DNA from: Macrococcus capreoli
GTDB lineage: Bacteria; Bacillota; Bacilli; Staphylococcales; Staphylococcaceae
Direction of reading: 5' to 3'
NCBI RefSeq assembly: GCF_025628935.1
Contig: NZ_JAOTIS010000010.1
Location: forward strand, 50,530-114,529
Length of the DNA: 64,000 nt
Shown: piece after piece, positions 21,324 through 30,163 of the stretch
How positions within the stretch are numbered: position 1 is the stretch's first letter
How the letters are laid out: each line of letters begins with the position of its first letter
The notes under the pieces: generated by a model
The model's database searches: none
What the model was told of the DNA's origin: nothing
The model's input: only the letters and a program-made list of their open reading frames with translations
Program-made: the position numbers and the translations under genes

Positions 21324-22484
21324 ATGTTTAAGAAGAACTTTTTGATTTTAACAATTATCGTGTCGATTTCAGGATTAACGCAAGGGATGTTATTACCCCT
21401 CATCGCTATCATATTTGAGCGCGATAATGTGCCGAGTTTCATTAATGGGTTGCATGCATCGTCACTTTATATCGGCGTCTTTATAGCATCTTTATTTCTG
21501 GAAGGATTACTTAGGAAAGTTGGCTATAAGAATTTAGTCGTCCTCGGTGCCATATTAATTGTCATCTCAATGGCTTTATTTCCAGTATATAAAGAAATGA
21601 CATTCTGGTTTATTCTGCGTTTGCTTGTCGGTGTTGGAGATAATATGCTGCACTTCGCTACGCAATCATGGTTAACAGAAACAACGCCGAAGCATAAGCT
21701 GGGACGTATTATTTCGCTATACGGATTAAGCTTTTCACTTGGATTTATGGCAGGCCCGATGTTAGCGAAACTTCATGACATTCATGAAAGTTTACCATTC
21801 ATATTAAGCGCAGTATTCACTTTGTTTGCTAGCGGATTGGTCTTTATGTTAAAGAATGAATTCCCCGAAGATAACGCAAATAATATATCGTTTCGTTCAA
21901 CGACGATTAATTTCGGCAAAGTGATGAAGACAAGCTGGGTGGCATTCTTATTTCCAATGATGTACGGTGTATTGGAAGCTTGTCTGAACAGTAACTTCCC
22001 GGTATTTGCAATGAAGCAGCACATTCCGGTGGATTTAATTATTATTATTTTGCCGGCATTTAGTTTAGGTGCGATCTTATTCCAAGTACCGCTCGGCATG
22101 ATTTCAGACAACATGAATCGCAATGTATTGCTTGTAATGGTCACATTTATTGGTGCGATAATGTTCATGCTATGTCAAATCTTCAGTCAATCTGGATATG
22201 TACTTATCGCGTTATTCTTTATTACTGGTATTTTCGTCGGATCATTGTACTCATTAGGCGTTACATTTATGACCGAAATTACACCGAAACAACTCTTACC
22301 GGCGGGAAATTTAATGTGCGGTTTAATCTTTAGCGTCGGCAGTATTCTTGGCCCAATCATCGGTGGATTCGTAATTCAAATATCAAACCACACACAATTT
22401 TTCAGTTATATTGCTTTTATACTACTAGCGATTAGCTGTGCGACGTATTACGATTATAAGAAACGCAAACAGTTTCTTATTTAG
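21324..22484 (+). CDS. MFS transporter, probable efflux pump
   Basis: This 386-residue major facilitator superfamily protein has 12 predicted membrane segments. The region after segment two reads RKVGYKNLVVLG, and a second-half equivalent is MISDNMNRNVLLV. Start ATG follows AAGGAGG. The substrate cannot be told from sequence; the drug/sugar efflux branch is most likely. The nos gene begins 40 bases downstream with no terminator between, so they may be co-transcribed, which is an unusual partner for bacterial NOS. Confidence 0.85.
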   Translation: MFKKNFLILTIIVSISGLTQGMLLPLIAIIFERDNVPSFINGLHASSLYIGVFIASLFLEGLLRKVGYKNLVVLGAILIVISMALFPVYKEMTFWFILRLLVGVGDNMLHFATQSWLTETTPKHKLGRIISLYGLSFSLGFMAGPMLAKLHDIHESLPFILSAVFTLFASGLVFMLKNEFPEDNANNISFRSTTINFGKVMKTSWVAFLFPMMYGVLEACLNSNFPVFAMKQHIPVDLIIIILPAFSLGAILFQVPLGMISDNMNRNVLLVMVTFIGAIMFMLCQIFSQSGYVLIALFFITGIFVGSLYSLGVTFMTEITPKQLLPAGNLMCGLIFSVGSILGPIIGGFVIQISNHTQFFSYIAFILLAISCATYYDYKKRKQFLI

Positions 22485-22524
22485 CTTTAAAGCATAATAG
22501 AGAGATAAAGAGGTGAAACAAATA

Positions 22525-23565
22525 ATGTATGAGAAAGCTAAAGCATTTATTATACAAATGCATCGAGAGTTAAACATTGCACCTCAAACGACGGATGCAA
22601 GATTACTTGCAATTCAAAGTGAAATCGATGTAACTGGAACGTATACACATACGTCAGAAGAATTAACGTATGGGGCACGGCTTGCCTGGCGTAATAGCAA
22701 TCGATGTATCGGTCGTTTATTCTGGGATAAATTAAAAGTTGTCGATATGCGACACGTTACAGATGAACGCGATTATTTACAGGCGTTCGAACAGCATATT
22801 CAAAGTGCGACGAATGACGGAAAGATTATACCGACCATTACGATATTCGCGGATGCGAGTAAGATTCAATTCGAACTATTGAATGACCAACTCATTCGTT
22901 ATGCTGACGATCCAATTGTTAGCGATACGAAGCAGTTGATTGAACATACAGGTTATCATCAATTCGGTCGTTTCTTACCATTGTTATATCGCTTTAACGG
23001 TGTGTATAAGACGTATGATCTTCGTTCAGATTTCATTCAGGAAGTGAATATTCAGCACCCGGACTATCCGAAGTTTAACGCACTCCATTTAAAATGGTAT
23101 GCCGTACCAATTATTTCTGGCATGGATCTGAAAATCGGTGGCATAACGTATCCATTATGTCCATTTAACGGCTGGTATATGGAAAGTGAAATTGCCAGCA
23201 GAAATTTTCTTGATGAATATCGTTATAATTTGCTTTTACCGATAGGAGAAAGCATGGATTTAGACACAACACGCACGACGAGTTACTGGCGAGATAAAGT
23301 TGTTGTGGAATTGAATTACGCTGTCTATCATTCGTTTAAACAGCAAGGCTACTCAATTGTTGACCATTACAATGCAAGTAAGCAGTTCTTAAAGTTTGAA
23401 AACAATGAAGCAGCCAATCACCGTCAAGTGACCGGTGACTGGACGTGGCTGATTCCACCGATATCACCTTCACTTGTACATAACTGGCACAAAGGATACG
23501 ACAATACGTACAATGAACCGAACTTCTATTATAAAAAGAAAAAAGCAGCGTGTCCGATTCATTAA
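22525..23565 (+). CDS. nos: Bacterial nitric oxide synthase oxygenase
   Basis: This 346-residue NOS oxygenase domain protein makes NO and citrulline from arginine, using host reductases for electrons. The heme-thiolate Cys61 lies in WRNSNRCIGR. The pterin/arginine region LKWYAVPIISGMDLKIGG and NGWYMESEI with the arginine-binding Glu, plus the C-terminal WTWLIPPISPS and DNTYNEPNFYYKKK, are all intact. ATG at 22525 is preferred because AGAGGTG is just upstream; GTG at 22513 lies within that site. NO synthesis in staphylococci supports oxidative-stress tolerance and respiration. Confidence 0.96.
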   Translation: MYEKAKAFIIQMHRELNIAPQTTDARLLAIQSEIDVTGTYTHTSEELTYGARLAWRNSNRCIGRLFWDKLKVVDMRHVTDERDYLQAFEQHIQSATNDGKIIPTITIFADASKIQFELLNDQLIRYADDPIVSDTKQLIEHTGYHQFGRFLPLLYRFNGVYKTYDLRSDFIQEVNIQHPDYPKFNALHLKWYAVPIISGMDLKIGGITYPLCPFNGWYMESEIASRNFLDEYRYNLLLPIGESMDLDTTRTTSYWRDKVVVELNYAVYHSFKQQGYSIVDHYNASKQFLKFENNEAANHRQVTGDWTWLIPPISPSLVHNWHKGYDNTYNEPNFYYKKKKAACPIH

Positions 23566-23584
23566 AGGACACGTTGCTTTTTTA
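23541..23584. terminator. Bidirectional terminator overlapping nos and beta-helix gene ends
   Basis: Arms AAAGCAGCGTGTCC (23542-23555) and GGACACGTTGCTTT (23567-23580) have one mismatch. T-runs occur on both sides, and the hairpin overlaps the last codons of nos. Confidence 0.9.
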
Positions 23585-24718
23585 CAATTCTTTATTACTT
23601 TCATCTCTAGCCATTTCTTCTGTATAGAACTCATCGACTTCTACTTTTTTAATTTTCTTCAAGTTTTTATTTTGCATACAAACGACATTTTTCGCTTTAC
23701 CAATTTTTATCGTACAAGCATTATCTTCGCTAAACGTATTATCGATAATGTAAATATCTTTGTTTTTCTCTCCTTCATAACTTTGGAAGAGAATTGCATA
23801 TTTATCGTTGATAGAATGGAAATGGTTATTTCGAATGACCGTCATTTCACCTGCTTGTGCACCATGATCATTACCGTTTAAATCTAATGAGTATTTGCCT
23901 TTTTTCGTTGCTAAATAACGAATACCACCATTACAATCGTTGAACGTATTATCATGAACGTGAAGAACTTTGGACTTTAAGAACGTTAACGCATAATCGC
24001 CCATTTGATTGAATGTATTATTTTTAATAGTAATGTTCTCATAATAAATCTCATATGTGCTGGCATGACTACCGATTGCACGATTCCACGGTTTCATTAA
24101 AGGCTCTTCAGAATTACCGAAATAACAATCCGAAATAATCACGTTCTTTGTAACTGTACCATCATACTCACCGAACTTCGGAAAAGAATCTTTCAGTTGT
24201 AAGTCTAATTGTATTGCTTCGCTAAATGATCGTTCGCCTGTATCATCTCTGAACCCTAAGAACTTGCATCCTGTCACTTTAAAACCATCAATACCACATG
24301 CATCAATCGCATGACCTTGAACGACATTTTTAAATGTAACATCTTTTATAGCTATCTCTCGGGCATGACCGAGCGACATAATACTATTATTATAATTAAG
24401 CACGTGACCATATTGATCAAACGTGCCACCTTCAATCGTAATAAAGCCATTACCGTCATAGCCTTTATACCCTTCACGCTTTTTACCGTTTTTGAGCATG
24501 GCAAACGGGCTCATTCGGCGTAGCACTGCATCGGGATGTAAATGCAAATACGTATGTGCATAGATGACAAGTTCATAACCGATATAATACGTCCCTTCAG
24601 GAATATAAACTTCTACCGGTTCTTTCTTTGCTTGATTGAGTGCACGTTGTATCCCAATCGTATCGAATATGACGTTACACCCTTTTGCACCGAAATCTTT
24701 AACATTAATCTTCTTCAT
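23582..24718 (-). CDS. Right-handed parallel beta-helix (GH28/pectate-lyase-like) protein
   Basis: This is a 378-residue protein without signal peptide. The N terminus NVKDFGAKGCNVIFDT and the following IPEGTYYIGYELVIYAHTYL are the pectate-lyase/GH28 opening found in phage tailspikes and polysaccharide lyases. It continues as repeated short rungs such as VIISDCYFGNSEE, ITIKNNTFNQMG and VLHVHDNTFNDCNGG, predicting a right-handed beta-helix. ATG at 24718 is used. The substrate is unknown, and no phage genes are nearby. Lack of an export signal suggests a cytoplasmic enzyme or release by lysis. Confidence 0.82.
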   Translation of the reverse strand: MKKINVKDFGAKGCNVIFDTIGIQRALNQAKKEPVEVYIPEGTYYIGYELVIYAHTYLHLHPDAVLRRMSPFAMLKNGKKREGYKGYDGNGFITIEGGTFDQYGHVLNYNNSIMSLGHAREIAIKDVTFKNVVQGHAIDACGIDGFKVTGCKFLGFRDDTGERSFSEAIQLDLQLKDSFPKFGEYDGTVTKNVIISDCYFGNSEEPLMKPWNRAIGSHASTYEIYYENITIKNNTFNQMGDYALTFLKSKVLHVHDNTFNDCNGGIRYLATKKGKYSLDLNGNDHGAQAGEMTVIRNNHFHSINDKYAILFQSYEGEKNKDIYIIDNTFSEDNACTIKIGKAKNVVCMQNKNLKKIKKVEVDEFYTEEMARDESNKEL

Positions 24719-24882
24719 CAACTAACACCTTCAAATCATTAATATGTAATACATATTATACCCATGTTTTCATTAATTCATACACAATAGCAATCAATAC
24801 AATGTAATTGCACTGCAAGACTGTAGAAGAGATTGATTAATCATGATAAAATAAAGAGTAATTACAATCAAAGGAGACTATT

Positions 24883-25800
24883 ATGAAAATATTAACTTTC
24901 GGACACAAAAACCCAGATACAGATACAGTAACATCTGCTTTAGTAATGGAAGATTTACAAAAAGCATTAGGTAAGGATATCGAAGCGGTACGTTTAGGTG
25001 ATTTAAACGGTGAAACAGAATATGCTTTAAAGCATTTCAATGTGAATGCACCACGTGTGCTTGAGCGTTTACACGGTGAAGAGGTTATCTTAGTCGATCA
25101 TAACGAATTCCAGCAATCAGCTGATGGCATTGAAGATGCAAATATCTTAATGGTTGTTGACCACCACCGTATTGCTAACTTTGAAACTGCCGGACCATTA
25201 TACTACCGTGCTGAACCGGTTGGATGTACAGCAACAATCTTAAATAAAATGTATAAAGAACACGGTGTTGAAATTAAACCTGAAATTGCAGGACTGATGG
25301 TATCAGCGATTATTTCAGATTCATTATTATTCAAATCTCCAACATGTACTGAAGAAGACGTTAAAGCGGCTGAAGAATTAGCTGCCATTGCAAACATTGA
25401 TTTACAAACATACGGCTTAGAAATGTTAAAAGCAGGTGCGAAAACATCTGATAAAACACCTGAAGAATTATTAAATATTGATGCGAAATCATTCTCTATG
25501 GGTGAACATGAAGTACGTGTTGCTCAAGTTAACACAGTTGATATCGATGAAGTGTTGAGCCGTCAGGAAGAATTAGAAAATGCAATCAATGCTGAAACAG
25601 CGCAAGAAGGCTATGCATTATTTGTATTAGTTGTTACAGATATCTTAAACTCTAACTCAAAAGTATTAGCGTTAGGTGCGCAACAAGCTGCAGTTGAGAA
25701 AGCATTCAACGTAACGTTAAATAACAATACAGCATTACTTGAAGGTGTTGTATCACGTAAGAAACAAGTCGTACCGCAGTTGACTGAGGCGTTATCGTAG
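24883..25800 (+). CDS. ppaC: Manganese-dependent inorganic pyrophosphatase
   Basis: PpaC (305 residues) is a family II pyrophosphatase of the DHH superfamily. It hydrolyses PPi to drive biosynthetic reactions. Metal motifs [17 protein letters not shown] and the DHH signature VVDHHRI are intact, and a C-terminal DHHA2 domain ends with [10 protein letters not shown]. Start ATG follows AAGGAG. The length is normal. A small GNAT gene follows after 27 bases, probably in the same transcript. Confidence 0.96.
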   Translation: MKILTFGHKNPDTDTVTSALVMEDLQKALGKDIEAVRLGDLNGETEYALKHFNVNAPRVLERLHGEEVILVDHNEFQQSADGIEDANILMVVDHHRIANFETAGPLYYRAEPVGCTATILNKMYKEHGVEIKPEIAGLMVSAIISDSLLFKSPTCTEEDVKAAEELAAIANIDLQTYGLEMLKAGAKTSDKTPEELLNIDAKSFSMGEHEVRVAQVNTVDIDEVLSRQEELENAINAETAQEGYALFVLVVTDILNSNSKVLALGAQQAAVEKAFNVTLNNNTALLEGVVSRKKQVVPQLTEALS

Positions 25801-25827
25801 GAGAGGCTGTTATTAGAGGTGATAGTA

Positions 25828-26097
25828 ATGGAAATTATTCAAGGCAACAATAAATTTTACATCGGTGATGCAACACATCCTGATGCAGAAATCACATTCC
25901 AGCCAGCAGGACAAGACACCATTGCAATCGATCACACATTTACTAATCCGAAACTTCGTGGACAAGGTGTTGCAAAAGCCCTCGTACTTAAAGTAACGGA
26001 TTATGCTAAAGCAAATAATTTGAAAATCATTCCGTTATGTTCATATGCACGTGTCGTAATGGAACGTGATGAAGATTTAAAAACATTAATTAAATAA
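25828..26097 (+). CDS. Small GNAT (YjdJ/COG2388-type) N-acetyltransferase
   Basis: This 89-residue protein consists only of the acetyl-CoA-binding core of a GNAT fold, as in the YjdJ-type subfamily. Visible are HTFTNPKLRGQGVAKALV (the R-G-x-G-x-A pyrophosphate loop) and LKIIPLCSYARVVMERD. Its substrate is unknown. ATG at 25828 is chosen because AGAGGTGA precedes it; the frame's GTG at 25819 overlaps that site. It follows ppaC and is closed by a strong terminator. Confidence 0.88.
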   Translation: MEIIQGNNKFYIGDATHPDAEITFQPAGQDTIAIDHTFTNPKLRGQGVAKALVLKVTDYAKANNLKIIPLCSYARVVMERDEDLKTLIK

Positions 26098-26141
26098 AAG
26101 TAAACGAGGCACATCAGATTGATGTGCCTCGTTTACTTTTA
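26096..26141 (+). terminator. Terminator of ppaC and the GNAT gene
   Basis: Perfect arms AAAAGTAAACGAGGCACATC (from 26096) and the complementary run up to 26140 form a stem of about 21 base pairs. Confidence 0.92.
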
Positions 26142-26204
26142 TTTGAAAGAATGAAAAAATGGTATGGCTTTATTATAATTTAAATTTTCTGAATAATCAA
26201 TAAC

Positions 26205-27167
26205 TTATTTGATTAAAATCCCAATTTGTTGTTTCACTTCATCCATTACTTTCATTGTTTCGTGGCTCGTTTTTAAATTTAATGCTTGTTCGTCATTGTT
26301 TTTAATCGCTTCAATAAAATGTGCAATTTCATACGACATCGGTAATTTGTCACTCACCAATTCATCTATCACATCACCTTGTCGATTCAACTTCTGTACT
26401 TTATTCGGCGCTGATATTTTATCAATTAAAATAATCCCTTCTTCTCCAATAATTTCTGAAGGTAAGTGACTATCAATTATTTTCGAATAACTTAATACAG
26501 ACGTCATATAATGATGATTACAAATAATCGTGCCTTGACCATCCGCACCCGTCGATAATAGTTTACCTGTCGCCTGAACGGTCTTTGGCATTCCGAATAA
26601 ATTCACTAGCGGACTAATGGTATATACACCTAAATCCATTAAAGCGCCATTACCTAACTCTGGTTTAAAGGCATTTTCAACGATTCCCTCTTTATATTTA
26701 TCATAACGAGATGAATATTGATTATAATGAAAATTAACACGACGAATCGTACCAATATCGTGAATCCATTCATGCAACTTCTTAAACGATGGTGAATAAA
26801 TACTTTTCATCGCTTCCATAAAGAAAACGTTATTATTTTGCATCGCCTGATACATTAAGTTAAAGTTTTTCTCACTTGTTGCAATTGGCTTTTCACATAA
26901 TACATGCTTTCCGTGGTTCATTGCTTGTATTGCCTGTTGATGATGTAATATATTTGGTGTAGCAATATAAATAATATCAACAGCTTCATCGCTTAAGAAC
27001 GTATCGAGATCATCTGTATAATTAGGAATCTCGTGTTGTGCTGCAAAGCTTTGAGCGCGTTCAATCGTACGAGAATACACACTATGTAATTCAAATTCAT
27101 TTACTGTACGACCTGCTTCAATGAATCGATCAGTGATCCAGTTCGTTCCGATAATACCAAATTTCAT
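26205..27167 (-). CDS. Gfo/Idh/MocA family oxidoreductase
   Basis: This 320-residue NAD(P)-dependent dehydrogenase has an N-terminal Rossmann fold (KFGIIGTNWITDRFIEAG, then VYSRTIERAQSFA). The family signature EKPIATS lies near residue 97, and a C-terminal alpha/beta domain with NPxLGNGALMDLGVY-type sequence (PELGNGALMDLGVYTISP) follows. Such enzymes act on sugars or cyclitols; the substrate is not predictable. ATG at 27167 follows GAGGTGG; GTG at 27176 lies in that site. It is divergent from the aldehyde dehydrogenase gene. Confidence 0.9.
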   Translation of the reverse strand: MKFGIIGTNWITDRFIEAGRTVNEFELHSVYSRTIERAQSFAAQHEIPNYTDDLDTFLSDEAVDIIYIATPNILHHQQAIQAMNHGKHVLCEKPIATSEKNFNLMYQAMQNNNVFFMEAMKSIYSPSFKKLHEWIHDIGTIRRVNFHYNQYSSRYDKYKEGIVENAFKPELGNGALMDLGVYTISPLVNLFGMPKTVQATGKLLSTGADGQGTIICNHHYMTSVLSYSKIIDSHLPSEIIGEEGIILIDKISAPNKVQKLNRQGDVIDELVSDKLPMSYEIAHFIEAIKNNDEQALNLKTSHETMKVMDEVKQQIGILIK

Positions 27168-27240
27168 ACGTTCCACCTCAAATATAAATTAATTTATTTA
27201 ATAGTATACACTTTAACAATTCTTAATGGAGGATTTTTTC

Positions 27241-28611
27241 ATGAATATTCAACAACAAATCAATGCAATGCGCGATTACTTCGATACACATGAAACGAAA
27301 CAAATCAAGTTCCGACGAAAAAAATTAAAAGCATTAAAAAAAGCAATAAAAGCACATGAGACAGATATTCTTGATGCGTTAAATAGCGATTTAGGAAAAG
27401 GGAAAGTAGAAGCTTACGCAACTGAAGTCGGAATCGTATTAAAAGAATTAACAACATATATTAAAGAAATTAAAAACTGGAGCAAAACGAAATCGATTAA
27501 TACGCCGATGATGCAATTCCCTGGTAAGAGTTACTTAATGTACGAACCATATGGTACAGTGTTAATTATCGGACCATTCAATTATCCGTTCCAGCTTGTC
27601 ATGTCTCCATTAATCGGTGCGATTGCTGCAGGTAACTGTGCTGTTGTGAAACCGTCTGAACATACACCACAGACGAGCATTATTATCGCACAAATTATTT
27701 CTGAAGTGTTTGCATCCGAACACGTACAAGTCATTCAAGGTGAGAAAAATATTACAGCTGAACTGCTTGATACACGTTTTGATTATATATTCTTTACTGG
27801 TAGTTCAAAAGTTGGGCAAGTTGTGTATGAGAAAGCTAGTAAGCATTTAACACCTGTCACATTAGAATTAGGTGGGAAAAGTCCAACGATTGTTGATGCG
27901 ACTGCAAATGTTAAAGTCGCTGCAGAGCGTATTGCGTTCGGGAAATATATGAATGCAGGGCAAACATGTGTTGCACCAGACTATGTATTGATTGATAACA
28001 GTATTAAAGATAAGTTTGTGAAAGCTATGAAATCAACGTTAAAAGAGTTTTACGGAGATAATGCGCTTGAGAGTGAAGATTACGGCCACATTATTAATGA
28101 CCAACATTTCAATCGCCTCACAGCAATGATTGACGAAGCACAAGATCGCGTGCTTATTGGTGGAAAGTCATATGCAGATGCGCTTCATATTGAGCCTACT
28201 TTGATTGATGCACATCTTACGGATTTATCGATGCAGGAAGAAATATTCGGACCGATATTACCAGTTATCGGGTATAACGATAAAGAAGAAATATTTAATA
28301 TTATTAAGCGTTATGAGAAACCATTAGCATTATATATATTCAGTGATGATCATGACTTTATTAGAGATGTGTTCAATCGCGTTTCATTTGGTGGTGGTTG
28401 TGTCAATGATACCGTGATGCATGTTGCGAACCCGTACTTACCATTTGGCGGTGTAGGACATGCTGGAATTGGACATTATCACGGGAAATACACATTTGAA
28501 CTATTCAGCCATCAGAAAGGTTATATGACTAAAAGCACGAAACTTGAATCCGGCATCATGTTCCCGCCGTATAAAGGAAAGTTTAGATATGTAAAACAGA
28601 TATTTAAGTAG
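27241..28611 (+). CDS. Aldehyde dehydrogenase (class 3-like)
   Basis: This 456-residue NAD(P)-dependent aldehyde dehydrogenase has the short form without the usual N-terminal extension, like fatty/aromatic aldehyde dehydrogenases. The general-base Glu lies in LELGGKSP, the nucleophilic Cys in NAGQTCVAPDY, and NAD-site segments are IIGPFNYPFQLVM and FFTGSSKVGQ. A hydrophobic/basic C terminus (YKGKFRYVKQIFK) may aid membrane association. ATG at 27241 follows GGAGG; the ATG at 27226 contains that site. It appears to be single and ends at the hairpin 28651-28680. Confidence 0.93.
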   Translation: MNIQQQINAMRDYFDTHETKQIKFRRKKLKALKKAIKAHETDILDALNSDLGKGKVEAYATEVGIVLKELTTYIKEIKNWSKTKSINTPMMQFPGKSYLMYEPYGTVLIIGPFNYPFQLVMSPLIGAIAAGNCAVVKPSEHTPQTSIIIAQIISEVFASEHVQVIQGEKNITAELLDTRFDYIFFTGSSKVGQVVYEKASKHLTPVTLELGGKSPTIVDATANVKVAAERIAFGKYMNAGQTCVAPDYVLIDNSIKDKFVKAMKSTLKEFYGDNALESEDYGHIINDQHFNRLTAMIDEAQDRVLIGGKSYADALHIEPTLIDAHLTDLSMQEEIFGPILPVIGYNDKEEIFNIIKRYEKPLALYIFSDDHDFIRDVFNRVSFGGGCVNDTVMHVANPYLPFGGVGHAGIGHYHGKYTFELFSHQKGYMTKSTKLESGIMFPPYKGKFRYVKQIFK

Positions 28612-28650
28612 GAGACTATCGAATGAACGGTTAGCTGCGAACAAATTGAA

Positions 28651-28680
28651 ACCCCGTCTGAAACTTCAGACGGGGTATTT
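28651..28680. terminator. Bidirectional terminator
   Basis: Perfect 12-base arms ACCCCGTCTGAA and TTCAGACGGGGT lie between convergent genes. Confidence 0.9.
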
Positions 28681-29453
28681 CATGAATATAAATCCTCTCT
28701 TCTCGTTGTAAGCAAAGGTATTGCCCGTCTTATTTCACGCACTTCATTTAAATCAATCGTTGCAGTAATTGTTCCTTCCCCTTCTAACATTTGTGTCACT
28801 GAATCCCCTAATGGATTAATGATCATTGATTGCCCACCAAACACAGTGTTTTCACATTGGCCGACTGTATTACAGGCAATTACAAACAATTGATTCTCTA
28901 TAGCTCTTGCGTATAGTAATTTTTCAAATTGCTGTATGCGCTCAACGGGCCACTGCGCAACTACAAAGAGTACTTCTATACCACTTAACGTTAACTGACG
29001 TGCAATTTCCGGAAATCTCAAATCGTAACAAATGATAATCCCCATTTTCACATTGTGTAATTCAAAAATCGAAATGTGCTGTCTTGGCGTTAAATATGCC
29101 GGTTCATTCAGCATCGGTACTAAATGCACTTTATCATATTGATGAATGACTTCTCCGTCTTTGTTAATAATAACTGCTCTATTGTATATGCTGCCTTTTA
29201 CTTTTACAGCAATCGATCCTGCAACGATATGTATTTGAAAGTGCTGTGCTAACTGTTGCAAAGCTGCTATTTCACGTTGTCCATTTTTTGATGTAATAGA
29301 TTGCAGTTGTTCTAATGTATATGACGTATTCCACATTTCCGGAAGCACTGCGATATCAATATTTTCTAATGTCTGCATCCATTTTTTTATCTTCTCAATA
29401 TTTTTATCTGGATTTCCAGGAATAACTTCCATTTGGTATATAGCGATTTTCAT
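28680..29453 (-). CDS. Carbon-nitrogen (nitrilase-type) hydrolase
   Basis: This 257-residue cytoplasmic amidase belongs to the nitrilase superfamily. The catalytic Glu-Lys-Cys triad is visible in VLPEMWN, YDKVHLVP and IICYDLRFPE. Length and the MWNTSYTLEQL segment fit the omega-amidase/YafV-like or deaminated-glutathione amidase branch. ATG at 29453 is used because GTG at 29462 lies too close to GGAG. It is divergent from the NERD gene. Confidence 0.9.
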   Translation of the reverse strand: MKIAIYQMEVIPGNPDKNIEKIKKWMQTLENIDIAVLPEMWNTSYTLEQLQSITSKNGQREIAALQQLAQHFQIHIVAGSIAVKVKGSIYNRAVIINKDGEVIHQYDKVHLVPMLNEPAYLTPRQHISIFELHNVKMGIIICYDLRFPEIARQLTLSGIEVLFVVAQWPVERIQQFEKLLYARAIENQLFVIACNTVGQCENTVFGGQSMIINPLGDSVTQMLEGEGTITATIDLNEVREIRRAIPLLTTRREDLYS

Positions 29454-29546
29454 ATTCCTCACTCCAATTTTACAAATTTTTAACTCCTATTTAATATTGG
29501 CGATTTATCATTATTTTATCATTGAAATTGTAAAAGGAGATTGTTA

Positions 29547-30074
29547 ATGATCATAAAGGAAAGAAAATTTGATGATGAATTATCGTATTTGTTACAGGTT
29601 AGTATTAGAGCTAAACTTTCTGAAACAGATAATGAAAGTATTAATGTGCGGATTAAAGGTATTAATGGAGAACGGCGCTTTGATGATTTAGCTATACAAT
29701 ATATTAAACATGGATTGATTCTTAATAATTTACAATTTATCGTGAATCAACAATACTTCCAGATTGATACGCTGATCATTATGAATAACGAAATATATAT
29801 ATTCGAAATTAAAAACATACATTATGATATCTTCTTTAAAGATAATTACTTCTACTTTAATAATGGTGCACCTATTGAAAAATTAAACGAACAGCGTACA
29901 AGAACACCAAAATTATTTAATCAACTACTGATACAAAACCACATTGATTTACCCTTCAATTATTACACTACTTTTGTGAATCCCGATTATAAAGTTTATG
30001 GCTATTCAACGCAAGATAATGTCTTAGAATTTCATATGATACCCAAAATGTTACAGACCTATCGAAATTGGTGA
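29547..30074 (+). CDS. Short nuclease-related domain (NERD) protein
   Basis: This 175-residue protein contains the NERD core: GERRFDDLAIQYI (the G-E-x2-F-D-x-L start), then QYFQIDTLIIMNNEIYIFEIKN. In that block D, E-I-K and the earlier Glu form the restriction-endonuclease-like active site. It is short for staphylococcal NERD proteins, which usually exceed 250 residues, and it stops soon after the domain (PKMLQTYRNW). It may therefore be truncated at the 3' end, or a compact version. ATG at 29547 follows AAAGGAG; TTG at 29541 is too close. Function and partners are unknown. Confidence 0.75.
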   Translation: MIIKERKFDDELSYLLQVSIRAKLSETDNESINVRIKGINGERRFDDLAIQYIKHGLILNNLQFIVNQQYFQIDTLIIMNNEIYIFEIKNIHYDIFFKDNYFYFNNGAPIEKLNEQRTRTPKLFNQLLIQNHIDLPFNYYTTFVNPDYKVYGYSTQDNVLEFHMIPKMLQTYRNW

Positions 30075-30123
30075 TCCTCCAATTTCGGCATGTACTCACA
30101 CAACTACCTCTGCCCCTATTCAC

Positions 30124-30155
30124 CAAAAAAATCCTACCTCACCCGAGGTAGGATT
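30124..30155 (-). terminator. Terminator of the lactonase gene
   Basis: Arms AATCCTACCTC and GAGGTAGGATT lead on the minus strand into seven T. Confidence 0.9.
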
Positions 30156-30163
30156 CATCCATC

